Shown here piece after piece: positions 7,308-14,676 of a DNA stretch of 36,162 nt. The stretch is from Polaromonas sp. (GTDB lineage Bacteria; Pseudomonadota; Gammaproteobacteria; Burkholderiales; Burkholderiaceae_C), in contig JANXTM010000035.1 of NCBI GenBank assembly GCA_025352405.1, positions 1-36,162 on the forward strand, in the 5' to 3' direction. Under the pieces are notes generated by a model. The model ran no database searches. It worked only from the letters and a program-made list of their open reading frames with translations, and was not told the DNA's origin. A program made the translations under genes and the position numbers. Position 1 is the first letter of the stretch, and every line of letters begins with the position of its first letter.

Positions 7308-8882
7308 TTACTCACCACGCAATCCCAGCCGTCGTGCCAGCCTGACCAGATTGGCGCGGTGCATGCCGAGTTCGCGCGCCGCTGATGCCCAGTTGTGGTG
7401 GTGCCGGACCAGACTGGTCTCGATGCGCTCGCGCTGGTGGGCGTCTACCGAGGTGCGTAAATCCACGCTGGTCACCGGGCTGGCATCCTGACTAGTAACG
7501 TGCACCGGCGCGGCCAATTCACTGGCAGCAGCGCCCTGCGCCGCCAGCGCGACATGCGCTGCCGTCAGGCTCACGATACGCGGCCGCACAGCTAACCCTG
7601 ACAGCGCTTTGAGTGCCCCACGCGCCACCAGATGCTCCAGCTCCCGTACATTGCCAGGCCAGTCATGCGCCAGCAATGCAGCCCGTGCGCTGCTGTCCAG
7701 GCGCAAGCTGCCCAACCCCAGCCGCGAGCGGTTTTGCTCCATAAAATACCCGGCCAGCAACAGCACGTCGTGGCCGCGCTCGCGCAGCGGCGGCACGTGC
7801 AGCGGGTAGACGCTAAGGCGGTGGTAAAAATCGGCGCGGTAGTGGCCACCGCGCACCGCCTGCGCGAGGTCGCGGTTGGTTGCAGCGATCACGCGCACAT
7901 TGACCTTGTGCTCACGGTCTGAGCCCAGGCGCTGCAGCTGCCCGCCCTGCAACACGCGCAGCAGCGTGGCCTGCACCGCCAGCGAAAGCTCGCCCACTTC
8001 GTCCAGAAACAGCGTGCCGCCGTCAGCCAGCTCAAACTTGCCGCGCCGGTCTGCCACCGCCCCTGAAAAAGCACCCCGGACATGGCCAAACAATTCGCTT
8101 TCAACCAGTGACTCGGGCAGGGCCGCACAGTTCAGGCTGATGAGCGGTCGCGATGCGCGCGGCGATGCGGCGTGCAGCGCCTGCGCCACCAGCTCTTTGC
8201 CCACACCGGTTTCGCCGGTTACCAGCACGGTGAGGTCGCTGTTGCCCACTGTGGCGATTTCAGCCAGCAACTGCTGGTGTGCCGGGCTGTGGCCAATCAG
8301 CGTGGGGAGCGCGGCGTCGAGTGCCAGCGCGCGGTAAGTGTCGGCGCGCTGGCGCTCGTCTTCAACGCGCAGGGCCAGCCCGTCAATGCGTTGCGCCACC
8401 CGGACGGTCGCCGCCGCCAGGCTGGCAAAGGCCTGCAGGTCACGCAGGTCAACCCTGGAAAAGCGCTCGGTGTTGAGTGCGTCCAGCGTCAGCACACCCC
8501 AGGCCTTGTCGCCCACCAACACCGGGCACCCCATGCAGTCGTGCACCGGCAAATGGCCCAACAGGCCTTCGACCAGACCGTCATAGGGATCAGGCAGGGG
8601 ACTGTCGGGCGCGAATCGCAGGGGGCCTTCGGCATCCATCAGCAGCTTCAGGCGCGGGTGCTCATGAAGCTTGAAGCGTCGGCCCAGCGTGTCGCCGCTC
8701 AAACCATTGACGGCAAGCGGCACCAGTCCATCGCCGTCAAGCCGCAACAGCGCAGCCGCATCACAGGGCAAAAACGACCGCACAGCCTGCAGCAAGCGGC
8801 GGTAACGCTCGGCGTCTGGCATGTCGCGCGACAAGTCATCCACCAGCGGAACAAGGGCTTGCAGCAAAGAGGTGTGTGTCAT
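7308..8882 (-). CDS. norR: NorR nitric-oxide-responsive sigma-54 activator
   Basis: A 524-residue three-domain enhancer-binding protein. The N-terminal GAF sensor (about 20-165) includes VHDCMGCPVLVGDKAWGVLT, matching the region that holds the NO-sensing non-haem iron in NorR. The AAA+ domain (about 190-430) has Walker A GETGVGKE (223-230), the sigma-54 contact loop GAFSGA (270-275; the usual form is GAFTGA) and Walker B LFLDEV (291-296). The C-terminus carries a Fis-type HTH (ASAARELGMHRANLVRLARR). It is divergent from hmp, and the sigma-54 promoter in between fits NorR control of hmp. Start ATG 8880-8882; the ribosome site is weak. Confidence 0.93.
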   Translation of the reverse strand: MTHTSLLQALVPLVDDLSRDMPDAERYRRLLQAVRSFLPCDAAALLRLDGDGLVPLAVNGLSGDTLGRRFKLHEHPRLKLLMDAEGPLRFAPDSPLPDPYDGLVEGLLGHLPVHDCMGCPVLVGDKAWGVLTLDALNTERFSRVDLRDLQAFASLAAATVRVAQRIDGLALRVEDERQRADTYRALALDAALPTLIGHSPAHQQLLAEIATVGNSDLTVLVTGETGVGKELVAQALHAASPRASRPLISLNCAALPESLVESELFGHVRGAFSGAVADRRGKFELADGGTLFLDEVGELSLAVQATLLRVLQGGQLQRLGSDREHKVNVRVIAATNRDLAQAVRGGHYRADFYHRLSVYPLHVPPLRERGHDVLLLAGYFMEQNRSRLGLGSLRLDSSARAALLAHDWPGNVRELEHLVARGALKALSGLAVRPRIVSLTAAHVALAAQGAAASELAAPVHVTSQDASPVTSVDLRTSVDAHQRERIETSLVRHHHNWASAARELGMHRANLVRLARRLGLRGE

Positions 8883-8885
8883 ATA

Positions 8886-8927
8886 GATGCATTAAAACAT
8901 CATTAAGACTGCTTTAGAAAGAGTCTT
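8886..8927. promoter_or_regulatory. Palindromes upstream of hmp: candidate activator or repressor sites
   Basis: Two inverted repeats lie just upstream of norR. GATG (8886-8889) and CATC (8898-8901) flank an AT-rich core that resembles a degenerate NsrR-type site. AAGACT (8905-8910) and AGTCTT (8922-8927) form a perfect 6-bp inverted repeat with an 11-base spacer. The second is centred about 85 bp upstream of the predicted hmp start, a normal distance for an enhancer-binding protein. No GT-N7-AC (classical NorR box) was found in this gap. Confidence 0.4.
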
Positions 8928-8975
8928 TTTGATATGCAATGCGTGTAAGCCGTTGATTTTAATGCGCTGAAAGCC

Positions 8976-8990
8976 TGGCACAACTATTGA
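8976..8990 (+). promoter_or_regulatory. Sigma-54 promoter for hmp
   Basis: TGGCAC (8976-8981), 5-base spacer, TTGA (8987-8990). The -24 GG and -12 positions are 12 bases apart, as required for RpoN promoters; the -12 element differs from TTGC at its last base. The predicted transcript start is near 9001. It sits upstream of a known NorR target gene and next to norR. Confidence 0.75.
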
Positions 8991-9022
8991 ATAAGCAGTG
9001 AAGGCCACAGGCCACGGCCGCG

Positions 9023-9051
9023 TGTCCGGCTCCGCAGCGTGCGGAGCGACA
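9023..9051 (+). other. Stable hairpin in the hmp 5' untranslated region
   Basis: TGTC (9023-9026) plus GCTCCGC (9029-9035) pair with GCGGAGC (9041-9047) plus GACA (9048-9051) around a 5-base loop, with a two-base bulge (9027-9028). This is an 11-bp GC-rich stem about 20 bases upstream of the hmp start codon, with no following T run. Confidence 0.5.
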
Positions 9052-9070
9052 TGGCCCTTAAAGGAACTCC

Positions 9071-10258
9071 ATGCTGACTGCAGAACAACGCGCTATTGTT
9101 AAATCCACCGTGCCCCTGCTTGAAAGCGGCGGCGAAGCGCTCACCACCCATTTCTACAACATCCTGCTGGCCGAACACCCTGAAGTGCGGCCGTTTTTCA
9201 ACCAGGCGCACCAGGCCAATGGTGCCCAGCCGCGTGCGCTGGCCAATAGCGTGCTGATGTATGCGCGGCATATCGACAAGCTGGAGCAGTTGGGTGAGCT
9301 GGTCGCGCAAATTATCAACAAACACGTATCGCTGCAAATCGAACGCGCGCACTACCCGGTGGTGGGCGCATGTCTGCTGCGCGCCATCTCCGACGTGCTG
9401 GGCGCCGACATTGCCACCGCCGAGGTGCTGTCGGCCTGGGGCGCGGCCTACCAGCAACTGGCAGACATCCTGATGGGCGCTGAGGAAAAGATCTATGCCG
9501 AAACCGCTGCAGCACCCGGCGGCTGGCGCGGCGCACGCGCTTTCGCGGTAACACGCAAGATGCCTGAAAGCCCGGAGATTACCTCGTTTTACCTGGCACC
9601 AAAAGACGGCGGCGCGCTGATGGACTTCACGCCTGGCCAGTACCTGGGTCTGCGGCTGGTGGTGGATGGTCGGGAGATTCGCCGTAACTATTCGCTTTCG
9701 GCCGCGCCCAATGGCCGCGACTACCGCATCAGCGTCAAACGCGAGACCGGCGGCGTGGCCTCTGGCTTCCTGCACGACGCGCTGCACAAAGGGGACACGC
9801 TTGACGTTTTTCCGCCTGCGGGCGAGTTTGTGCTGGCAGCCGGTGACAAACCCGTGGTGCTGATCAGCGGTGGTGTTGGCATCACGCCCACACTGGCCAT
9901 GCTGGACGTCGCGCTTGAGGGACACAGGCCGGTGCATTTCATTCACTTCGCCCGCAACCACTCGGTGCACGCCTTTCGTGACGCCATCGAAGCGCGCAAG
10001 GCCAGGAATCCCCAGCTGCAGCGCTTTTACGTGTACGACGACACCAGCGGCACGGACGACACCACGGCACCCCACGCCACAGGTCGGCTCAGCACCGAGC
10101 AGTTGGGGCAGTGGCTGCCCGGCACGCGCGATGTGGACGCCTATTTTTTAGGCCCCCAGCCCTTCATGCGCCAGGTCAAACAACAGTTGCATGCGCTTGG
10201 AGTGCCGCAGACCCAAACCCGCTACGAGTTTTTTGGCCCGGCCAGCGCGCTGGACTGA
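9071..10258 (+). CDS. hmp: Flavohaemoglobin, nitric oxide dioxygenase
   Basis: A 395-residue fusion of a globin domain (1-140) and an FAD/NAD(P)H reductase (about 150-395). It converts NO, O2 and NAD(P)H to nitrate. Residue numbers match E. coli Hmp: Tyr29, proximal His85 (in NKHVSLQI) and Tyr95. The FAD site is RRNYSLSAAPNG, the NAD site LISGGVGITPTLAMLD, and the C-terminal YFLGPQPFMRQV and YEFFGP are typical. A strong ribosome site (AAAGGA) precedes ATG 9071. It is preceded by a sigma-54 promoter and faces away from norR, so NO-induced transcription through NorR is expected. Confidence 0.97.
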   Translation: MLTAEQRAIVKSTVPLLESGGEALTTHFYNILLAEHPEVRPFFNQAHQANGAQPRALANSVLMYARHIDKLEQLGELVAQIINKHVSLQIERAHYPVVGACLLRAISDVLGADIATAEVLSAWGAAYQQLADILMGAEEKIYAETAAAPGGWRGARAFAVTRKMPESPEITSFYLAPKDGGALMDFTPGQYLGLRLVVDGREIRRNYSLSAAPNGRDYRISVKRETGGVASGFLHDALHKGDTLDVFPPAGEFVLAAGDKPVVLISGGVGITPTLAMLDVALEGHRPVHFIHFARNHSVHAFRDAIEARKARNPQLQRFYVYDDTSGTDDTTAPHATGRLSTEQLGQWLPGTRDVDAYFLGPQPFMRQVKQQLHALGVPQTQTRYEFFGPASALD

Positions 10259-10291
10259 ACAGCGCAGCAGGATGTGTGATAAGGATGGAAA

Positions 10292-10350
10292 TTGCTACAG
10301 TTTAAATAGCGAATAGCCCCCGTATTTCCTGCCACACAGCCTTTTTTTAT
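10292..10350 (+). repeat. Dispersed CTAC-N7-ATAG repeat, copy 4, at a convergent gene junction
   Basis: CTAC (10295-10298), 7-base spacer, ATAG (10306-10309), then AATAGCCCCCGTATTTCCTG and a T7 run near 10343-10349. It lies between the convergent hmp and DUF1993 genes. Confidence 0.75.
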
Positions 10351-10364
10351 ACCCAGCTCTCAGC

Positions 10365-10874
10365 TCAATACGTGCCGATGTAGTCTTTCTTGCCGACCGC
10401 AACACCGTTGTGACGCAAGATGGCGTAGGCGGTGGTAGCGTGAAAAAAGAAGTGAGGCAGGCCATAGTTAAGCAGATAAGACTCACCGGTAAAACGCTTT
10501 TCCTTGGGTGTACCTGCTTGCGTGACAATCTCTCGCGTGGCGGCGTCTGCAAACTTGCCCGGATCGAGCCCTTCCACAAAGGCCAGCACAGTCGCAATGC
10601 GCGCCTGCAGATCGGAAAAAGTCTGCTCGGTATCTTCGACCTTGGGCACCTCAACGCCTGCCAGCCGTGCGGAGACACCCTTGGCGAAGTCGGTCGCGAC
10701 CTGCACCTGGCGCAGCAACGGAAACATGTCAGGGAACAGGCGAGCCTGAAGCAGTGCGTTAGGGTCGATTTTCTTTTCCAGCACATGCGCTTCAGCCTTA
10801 CGCAAAACTTCCTGAAGCCCGCCCAGTATCTGTTTGAAAACGGGAATGGAAGTGGTGTAAATAGCGTTGGTCAT
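10365..10874 (-). CDS. DUF1993-family protein
   Basis: A 169-residue protein with the DUF1993 pattern: YTTSIPVFKQILGGLQEVLRK at the start, a central LFPDMFPLLRQVQVATDFAKG, and a C-terminal LNYGLPHFFFHATTAYAILR. The fold is a DinB-like helical bundle; the function is unknown. ATG 10872-10874 has GAAAG at good spacing and is preferred to an in-frame TTG 33 bases upstream. A 63-codon reading frame upstream on the same strand ends in an ATGA overlap with this start. Confidence 0.88.
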   Translation of the reverse strand: MTNAIYTTSIPVFKQILGGLQEVLRKAEAHVLEKKIDPNALLQARLFPDMFPLLRQVQVATDFAKGVSARLAGVEVPKVEDTEQTFSDLQARIATVLAFVEGLDPGKFADAATREIVTQAGTPKEKRFTGESYLLNYGLPHFFFHATTAYAILRHNGVAVGKKDYIGTY

Positions 10875-11062
10875 GAATTCTTTCGTGAGTTGTTTGCGGC
10901 GCGGCAAGCTCTTGGGTCAGTCGGAGGCGTTAGCATTGCTTCGTCCAAAAGTCTGGCCTGATCGCCAGCATGGAGCATAACCACGTATTGATTTTTTTTC
11001 CGCAGCGTCTGGTCTGGGTCGGACCATGCCGTGAGATCATTAAACCGCTCCTGGAACCTCAT
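10871..11062 (-). CDS. Possible small protein translationally coupled to the DUF1993 gene
   Basis: A 63-codon frame begins at ATG 11060-11062 (MRFQERFNDLTAWSDPDQ) and its TGA overlaps the DUF1993 start codon as ATGA. It fills the gap between the divergent FAH-family gene and the DUF1993 gene. It has no clear Shine-Dalgarno, no recognised family, and would cover the likely FAH promoter. It may be real, or chance. Confidence 0.25.
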   Translation of the reverse strand: MRFQERFNDLTAWSDPDQTLRKKNQYVVMLHAGDQARLLDEAMLTPPTDPRACRAANNSRKNS

Positions 11063-11076
11063 TTTCTGGAATTTAT

Positions 11077-11880
11077 ATGGCGCAATGGTTGAGTTACTCG
11101 CACAAGGGGAAAGCCGGTTTTGGCCTGCTCAATGGCGACCGGGTTGATGTGCATGCGGACGACATGTTTGCCTCGCCGCGCAGCAGCGGGGTGCAGCTTG
11201 ATCTGGCAGAAGTACAGGTCGGCCTGCCGTGCCTGCCCGGCAAGTTCATCGGGTTGTGGAACAACTACCACGCTCAAGCGGTGAAGCAAAGCCTGGCCAT
11301 TCCAGCAGAGCCTTTGTACTTCATCAAGGCTGCCAGCAGCTACGCCGCCCATGGCCAGAACATTACACTGCCCGCCAGCTATGACGGCCGCGTGGTGTAT
11401 GAGGGCGAGCTGGGCCTGGTAATTGGCAAGACCTGCAAAAACCTAGGCATTGAAGAGGCCGAAGACGCCATTTTTGGCGTGACCTGCGTCAACGACGTGA
11501 CCGCGCTCGACCTACTCAACCGCGACGCCTCTTTTGCCCAATGGACGCGTGCCAAAAGCTTTGACACCTTCGGCGTGTTTGGCCCGGTAATAGCCACCGG
11601 CCTTGACCTGAAGGCCTTGTCGGTACGCACGCTGCTGGGCGGCAGGGAGCGGCAAAACTACCCGTGCAGCGACATGATTTTTTCACCGGCCCAGATTGTT
11701 TCCATGCTTTCAAAAGACATGACGCTGATGCCGGGGGACCTGATTGCCTGCGGCACGTCGCTCGGGGTTTTGCCCATGAAGCCGGGCACGGTGGTTGAAA
11801 TTGTCATTGAGGGCGTCGGCGTGCTGCGCAACACCTTCACGGCTGCAGCGCCCACATCAGGTTTAATGGAAAACCAATAA
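11077..11880 (+). CDS. Fumarylacetoacetate hydrolase (FAH) family protein
   Basis: A 267-residue protein with the FAH fold core. The metal ligands expected for the family are visible: Glu109 and Glu111 in VVYEGELGLVIGK and Asp140 in VTCVNDVTA, with a later K-S-F-D-T-F-G-V-F-G-P active-site segment and GDLIACGTSLGV near the end. Family members cleave or decarboxylate acylpyruvates and related beta-diketo or oxo acids. It is first of a plus-strand group with a PanE-like reductase and a CoA ligase, which suggests degradation of an organic acid; the exact substrate cannot be read from sequence. TGGAA precedes ATG 11077. Confidence 0.9.
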   Translation: MAQWLSYSHKGKAGFGLLNGDRVDVHADDMFASPRSSGVQLDLAEVQVGLPCLPGKFIGLWNNYHAQAVKQSLAIPAEPLYFIKAASSYAAHGQNITLPASYDGRVVYEGELGLVIGKTCKNLGIEEAEDAIFGVTCVNDVTALDLLNRDASFAQWTRAKSFDTFGVFGPVIATGLDLKALSVRTLLGGRERQNYPCSDMIFSPAQIVSMLSKDMTLMPGDLIACGTSLGVLPMKPGTVVEIVIEGVGVLRNTFTAAAPTSGLMENQ

Positions 11881-11939
11881 GTGGTCATTCGGCGCTGGTG
11901 TAGCGTCAATTCAGGCGACCTTTAGAAAGCTTTTACAAC

Positions 11940-12962
11940 ATGAAAATTTGTATCGTGGGTGCCGGTGCCATCGGCGGCATGCTGGGCGTCAAGCTGGCCT
12001 GCAGCGGGCACGAGGTCACGCTGATTTTGCGCGGTGCCAATCTGGCCGCGGTACAGCAAAACGGCTTGCTGCTGATTGAAGAAAACGGTAACGAACTGCT
12101 GGCCAAACCGATTCGCGCCACGTCTGTCATTTCGGAGGCAGGCTTGCAGGATGTGCTCATTTTGGGCATGAAAGCACACCAGGTAGCTGCCGTGGCCCCC
12201 GGGTTGCCGGCACTCATGCACGCAGAAACCCGTGTGGTGACCATGCAAAACGGCATTCCGTGGTGGTACTTTCACAAGCTGCCCGGTGAACTGGGCAAAC
12301 CGTACCTGGGCCGGGCCGTCAAGGCGGTTGACCCGGACGGCATCATTGCGCAGCACATCGCGGTTGACCGCGTGATCGGCAGTGTGGTCTACCCCGCAAG
12401 TGAAGTTATTCGGCCCGGCGTGATCAAGGTCATTGAGGGCAACCGCTTTACCCTGGGCGAGCTGGACGGCAGCGATACCCCGAGCATTCGCGCCATCAGC
12501 GACGCCTTCAAGGCGGCTGGCTTCAAGGCACCAGTGTCCAGCGACATCCGCTCTGAAATCTGGCTCAAGGTGTGGGGCAATTTAAGCTTTAACCCCATCA
12601 GCGCCCTGACACACGCCACGCTGGAAGACATTTGCCTGTACCCAGCCACCCGCGAACTGGCCGCCTGCATGATGCGCGAGGCCCAGACCATTGGCGAAAA
12701 GCTCGGTGTGCAGTTCAAGGTCAGCCTGGACAAACGCATTGCAGGCGCACAGGCGGTGGGCCAGCACAAGACCTCGATGCTGCAAGACGTTGAGGCGGGC
12801 CGGCAGCTTGAGCTGGCAGCGCTGGTCGGGGCCGTGATGGAGCTCGGCGAGATCACTGACACGCCCACGCCCAATATCAACGCGGTGTATGCCCTGAGCA
12901 GCCTGCTGGCCAAAAAACTGCAGGACCACCAGGCCACCCTGCGCATAGCACCTGCAGCCTGA
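11940..12962 (+). CDS. Ketopantoate reductase (PanE/ApbA) family oxidoreductase
   Basis: A 340-residue NADP-binding protein with the N-terminal Rossmann motif GAGAIGG (residues 7-13) and the two-domain PanE layout. The NGIPWWYFHKLPGE segment and EIWLKVWGNLSFNPISAL (catalytic-lysine and helix region) are characteristic. True PanE makes pantoate for CoA synthesis, but genes of this subgroup with NGIPWWYF are often found in catabolic clusters, and its position between an FAH-family gene and a CoA ligase suggests a 2-oxoacid or hydroxyacid reduction there. Gap of 59 bp to the upstream gene and 41 bp to the downstream one; likely one operon. Confidence 0.88.
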   Translation: MKICIVGAGAIGGMLGVKLACSGHEVTLILRGANLAAVQQNGLLLIEENGNELLAKPIRATSVISEAGLQDVLILGMKAHQVAAVAPGLPALMHAETRVVTMQNGIPWWYFHKLPGELGKPYLGRAVKAVDPDGIIAQHIAVDRVIGSVVYPASEVIRPGVIKVIEGNRFTLGELDGSDTPSIRAISDAFKAAGFKAPVSSDIRSEIWLKVWGNLSFNPISALTHATLEDICLYPATRELAACMMREAQTIGEKLGVQFKVSLDKRIAGAQAVGQHKTSMLQDVEAGRQLELAALVGAVMELGEITDTPTPNINAVYALSSLLAKKLQDHQATLRIAPAA

Positions 12963-13003
12963 TCCGTCATTTTTCAATCGCCCACTACTTTTAAAAAAAC
13001 ACC

Positions 13004-14542
13004 ATGCAGCACTTCACAACACTGGCTGAAATGATCGCCATTCACGCGCGGCAAACACCTGATGCGCCCGCCATGTCCGCACCCGACAGCCAGGCATTGA
13101 GCTACGGTGGCCTGCACCAGTTGCTGGGCCAAACCCTTGAAAAACTCAATGCACTGGGCATTGGCCGGGGTGACCGCGTGGGCATTGTGTTGCCCAACTG
13201 CCCCGAAATGGCGACTGCCTTTGTGGCGGTGGCCAGTGCCTGCACAGCCGCCCCCCTGAACATGGCCTACCGTGCCGATGAGTTCGAGTTTTATCTGAGC
13301 GACTTGAAAGCCAAAGCCCTGATTGTGACCACCGGCAGCGACACACCGGCCCGCGCCGTGGCCACCAAACTGGGCGTGGCGGTGCTGGAGCTCACTGCAC
13401 AGCCAGCTCTCGGGGCCGGCTGCTTCGAGTTAAGCGGTACGCCTGTCGCAGGCTCACCAGCAGCGGGCACCGGCCCCGCACAGACCGATGACGTTGCCCT
13501 CATACTGCACACCTCGGGCACTACATCACGGCCCAAAATTGTGCCTTTGACGCACCGTAATGTGTGTGCATCGGCACGCAACATCAGCGCTACGCTGCAG
13601 CTCACCCAGGCCGACCGCGAACTCCACATCATGCCGCTGTTTCACATCCATGGCCTGATCGCCGGCGTACTGGCCCCGATGGCCGTGGGCAGCCAGATTT
13701 TTTGCACACCGGGCTTCAACGCACTGAAGTTTTTCGGCTGGATGAAAGAATGCAAACCCACTTGGTACACCGCCGTGCCCACCATGCACCAGACGATTTT
13801 GTCGCGCGCAGCAGGCAACCTTGACGTGATCGCCGCCAACCCGCTGCGATTTATCCGTTCGTCGTCATCGTCCATGCCGACGCAGGTCATTGCCGAGCTT
13901 GAAAAAGTCTTCAATGCGCCGCTGATCGAGTCTTATGGCATGACCGAAGCCGCGCACCAGATGTCCAGCAACCCGCTGCCACCGGCCAGGCGTATTCCCG
14001 GCTCGGTGGGCATTGCGGCTGGCCCGGAGGTCGGCATCATGGACCTGGAGGGCCACTTGCTGGCACCAGGGGAGATTGGCGAGATTGTGATTCGCGGTGA
14101 GAACGTCACGCTGGGTTATGAAAACAACGACAAAGCCAACGCCGAGGGCTTCACCCATGGCTGGTTCCGCACGGGTGACCAGGGCACGCTGACGGCCGAC
14201 GGTTACCTGTCACTTACCGGGCGCCTGAAAGAAATCATCAACCGGGGTGGTGAAAAGGTTTCACCGCGCGAGATAGACGAAGTCCTGATGGACCACCCCG
14301 CTGTGATGCAGGTGGTGACCTTCGGCATGCCGCACGCCAAACTTGGCGAAGAGGTCGCCGCAGCGGTGGTTCTGCGCGAGGGCCACAGCCTGACAGAACG
14401 CGAACTGCGCGACTTTGCCGGCACCAAACTGGCTGATTTCAAGGTCCCAAAAAAGATCCTGTTTTTATCTGAAATCCCGAAAGGTGCAACTGGCAAACTG
14501 CAGCGTATTGGCCTGGCCGAAAAACTCGGCTTAATGGCTTGA
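13004..14542 (+). CDS. AMP-forming acyl-CoA ligase, AAE3/Pcs60 (oxalyl-CoA synthetase)-like
   Basis: A 512-residue ANL-family enzyme. The P-loop is LILHTSGTTSRPKIVPLTHRN, with the AMP motif ESYGMTEAAHQMSSNPLP, the hinge GWFRTGDQGTL, then GRLKEIINRGGEKVSPREID, and the C-terminal lysine PKGATGKLQR. Similarity recalled to plant AAE3 and yeast Pcs60, which act on oxalate, is strong across TWYTAVPTMHQ, RFIRSSSSSMP and the MTEA-H-MSSNPLP region. Oxalate or another small carboxylate is therefore a reasonable but unproven substrate. It is third in the FAH-PanE-ligase group and followed by a broken Bug transporter gene. Cytoplasmic; full length. Confidence 0.88.
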   Translation: MQHFTTLAEMIAIHARQTPDAPAMSAPDSQALSYGGLHQLLGQTLEKLNALGIGRGDRVGIVLPNCPEMATAFVAVASACTAAPLNMAYRADEFEFYLSDLKAKALIVTTGSDTPARAVATKLGVAVLELTAQPALGAGCFELSGTPVAGSPAAGTGPAQTDDVALILHTSGTTSRPKIVPLTHRNVCASARNISATLQLTQADRELHIMPLFHIHGLIAGVLAPMAVGSQIFCTPGFNALKFFGWMKECKPTWYTAVPTMHQTILSRAAGNLDVIAANPLRFIRSSSSSMPTQVIAELEKVFNAPLIESYGMTEAAHQMSSNPLPPARRIPGSVGIAAGPEVGIMDLEGHLLAPGEIGEIVIRGENVTLGYENNDKANAEGFTHGWFRTGDQGTLTADGYLSLTGRLKEIINRGGEKVSPREIDEVLMDHPAVMQVVTFGMPHAKLGEEVAAAVVLREGHSLTERELRDFAGTKLADFKVPKKILFLSEIPKGATGKLQRIGLAEKLGLMA

Positions 14543-14573
14543 AACTTTCTCACAACAGGTAAAAATACCAGTT

Positions 14574-14620
14574 CGGCCGGGCGCTCGTTTTACGCCGCTC
14601 AAGACCAGTCTCCCCGGCCG
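14574..14620. other. GC-rich inverted repeat between CoA ligase and Bug pseudogene
   Basis: CGGCCGGG (14574-14581) and CCCGGCCG (14613-14620) form a perfect 8-bp stem around a 31-base loop. It lacks a T run, so a rho-independent terminator is unlikely; it could be an operator or an RNA structure. Confidence 0.3.
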
Positions 14621-14676
14621 GCGAGACCGACGCAAATTAAAAATTATTCAGCCGCCCCTCAACGGAAAGAAATCTG

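Noticed and set aside
8984..10075. Long minus-strand open frame (363 codons) opposite hmp
   Set aside because: It is fully antisense to a textbook flavohaemoglobin gene, has a low-complexity His/Arg/Gln-rich product and no recognisable domain; typical of GC-rich antisense frames.
14574..14620. GC-rich inverted repeat as a terminator after the CoA ligase
   Set aside because: Loop of 31 bases and no T run; kept only as an unexplained structure.
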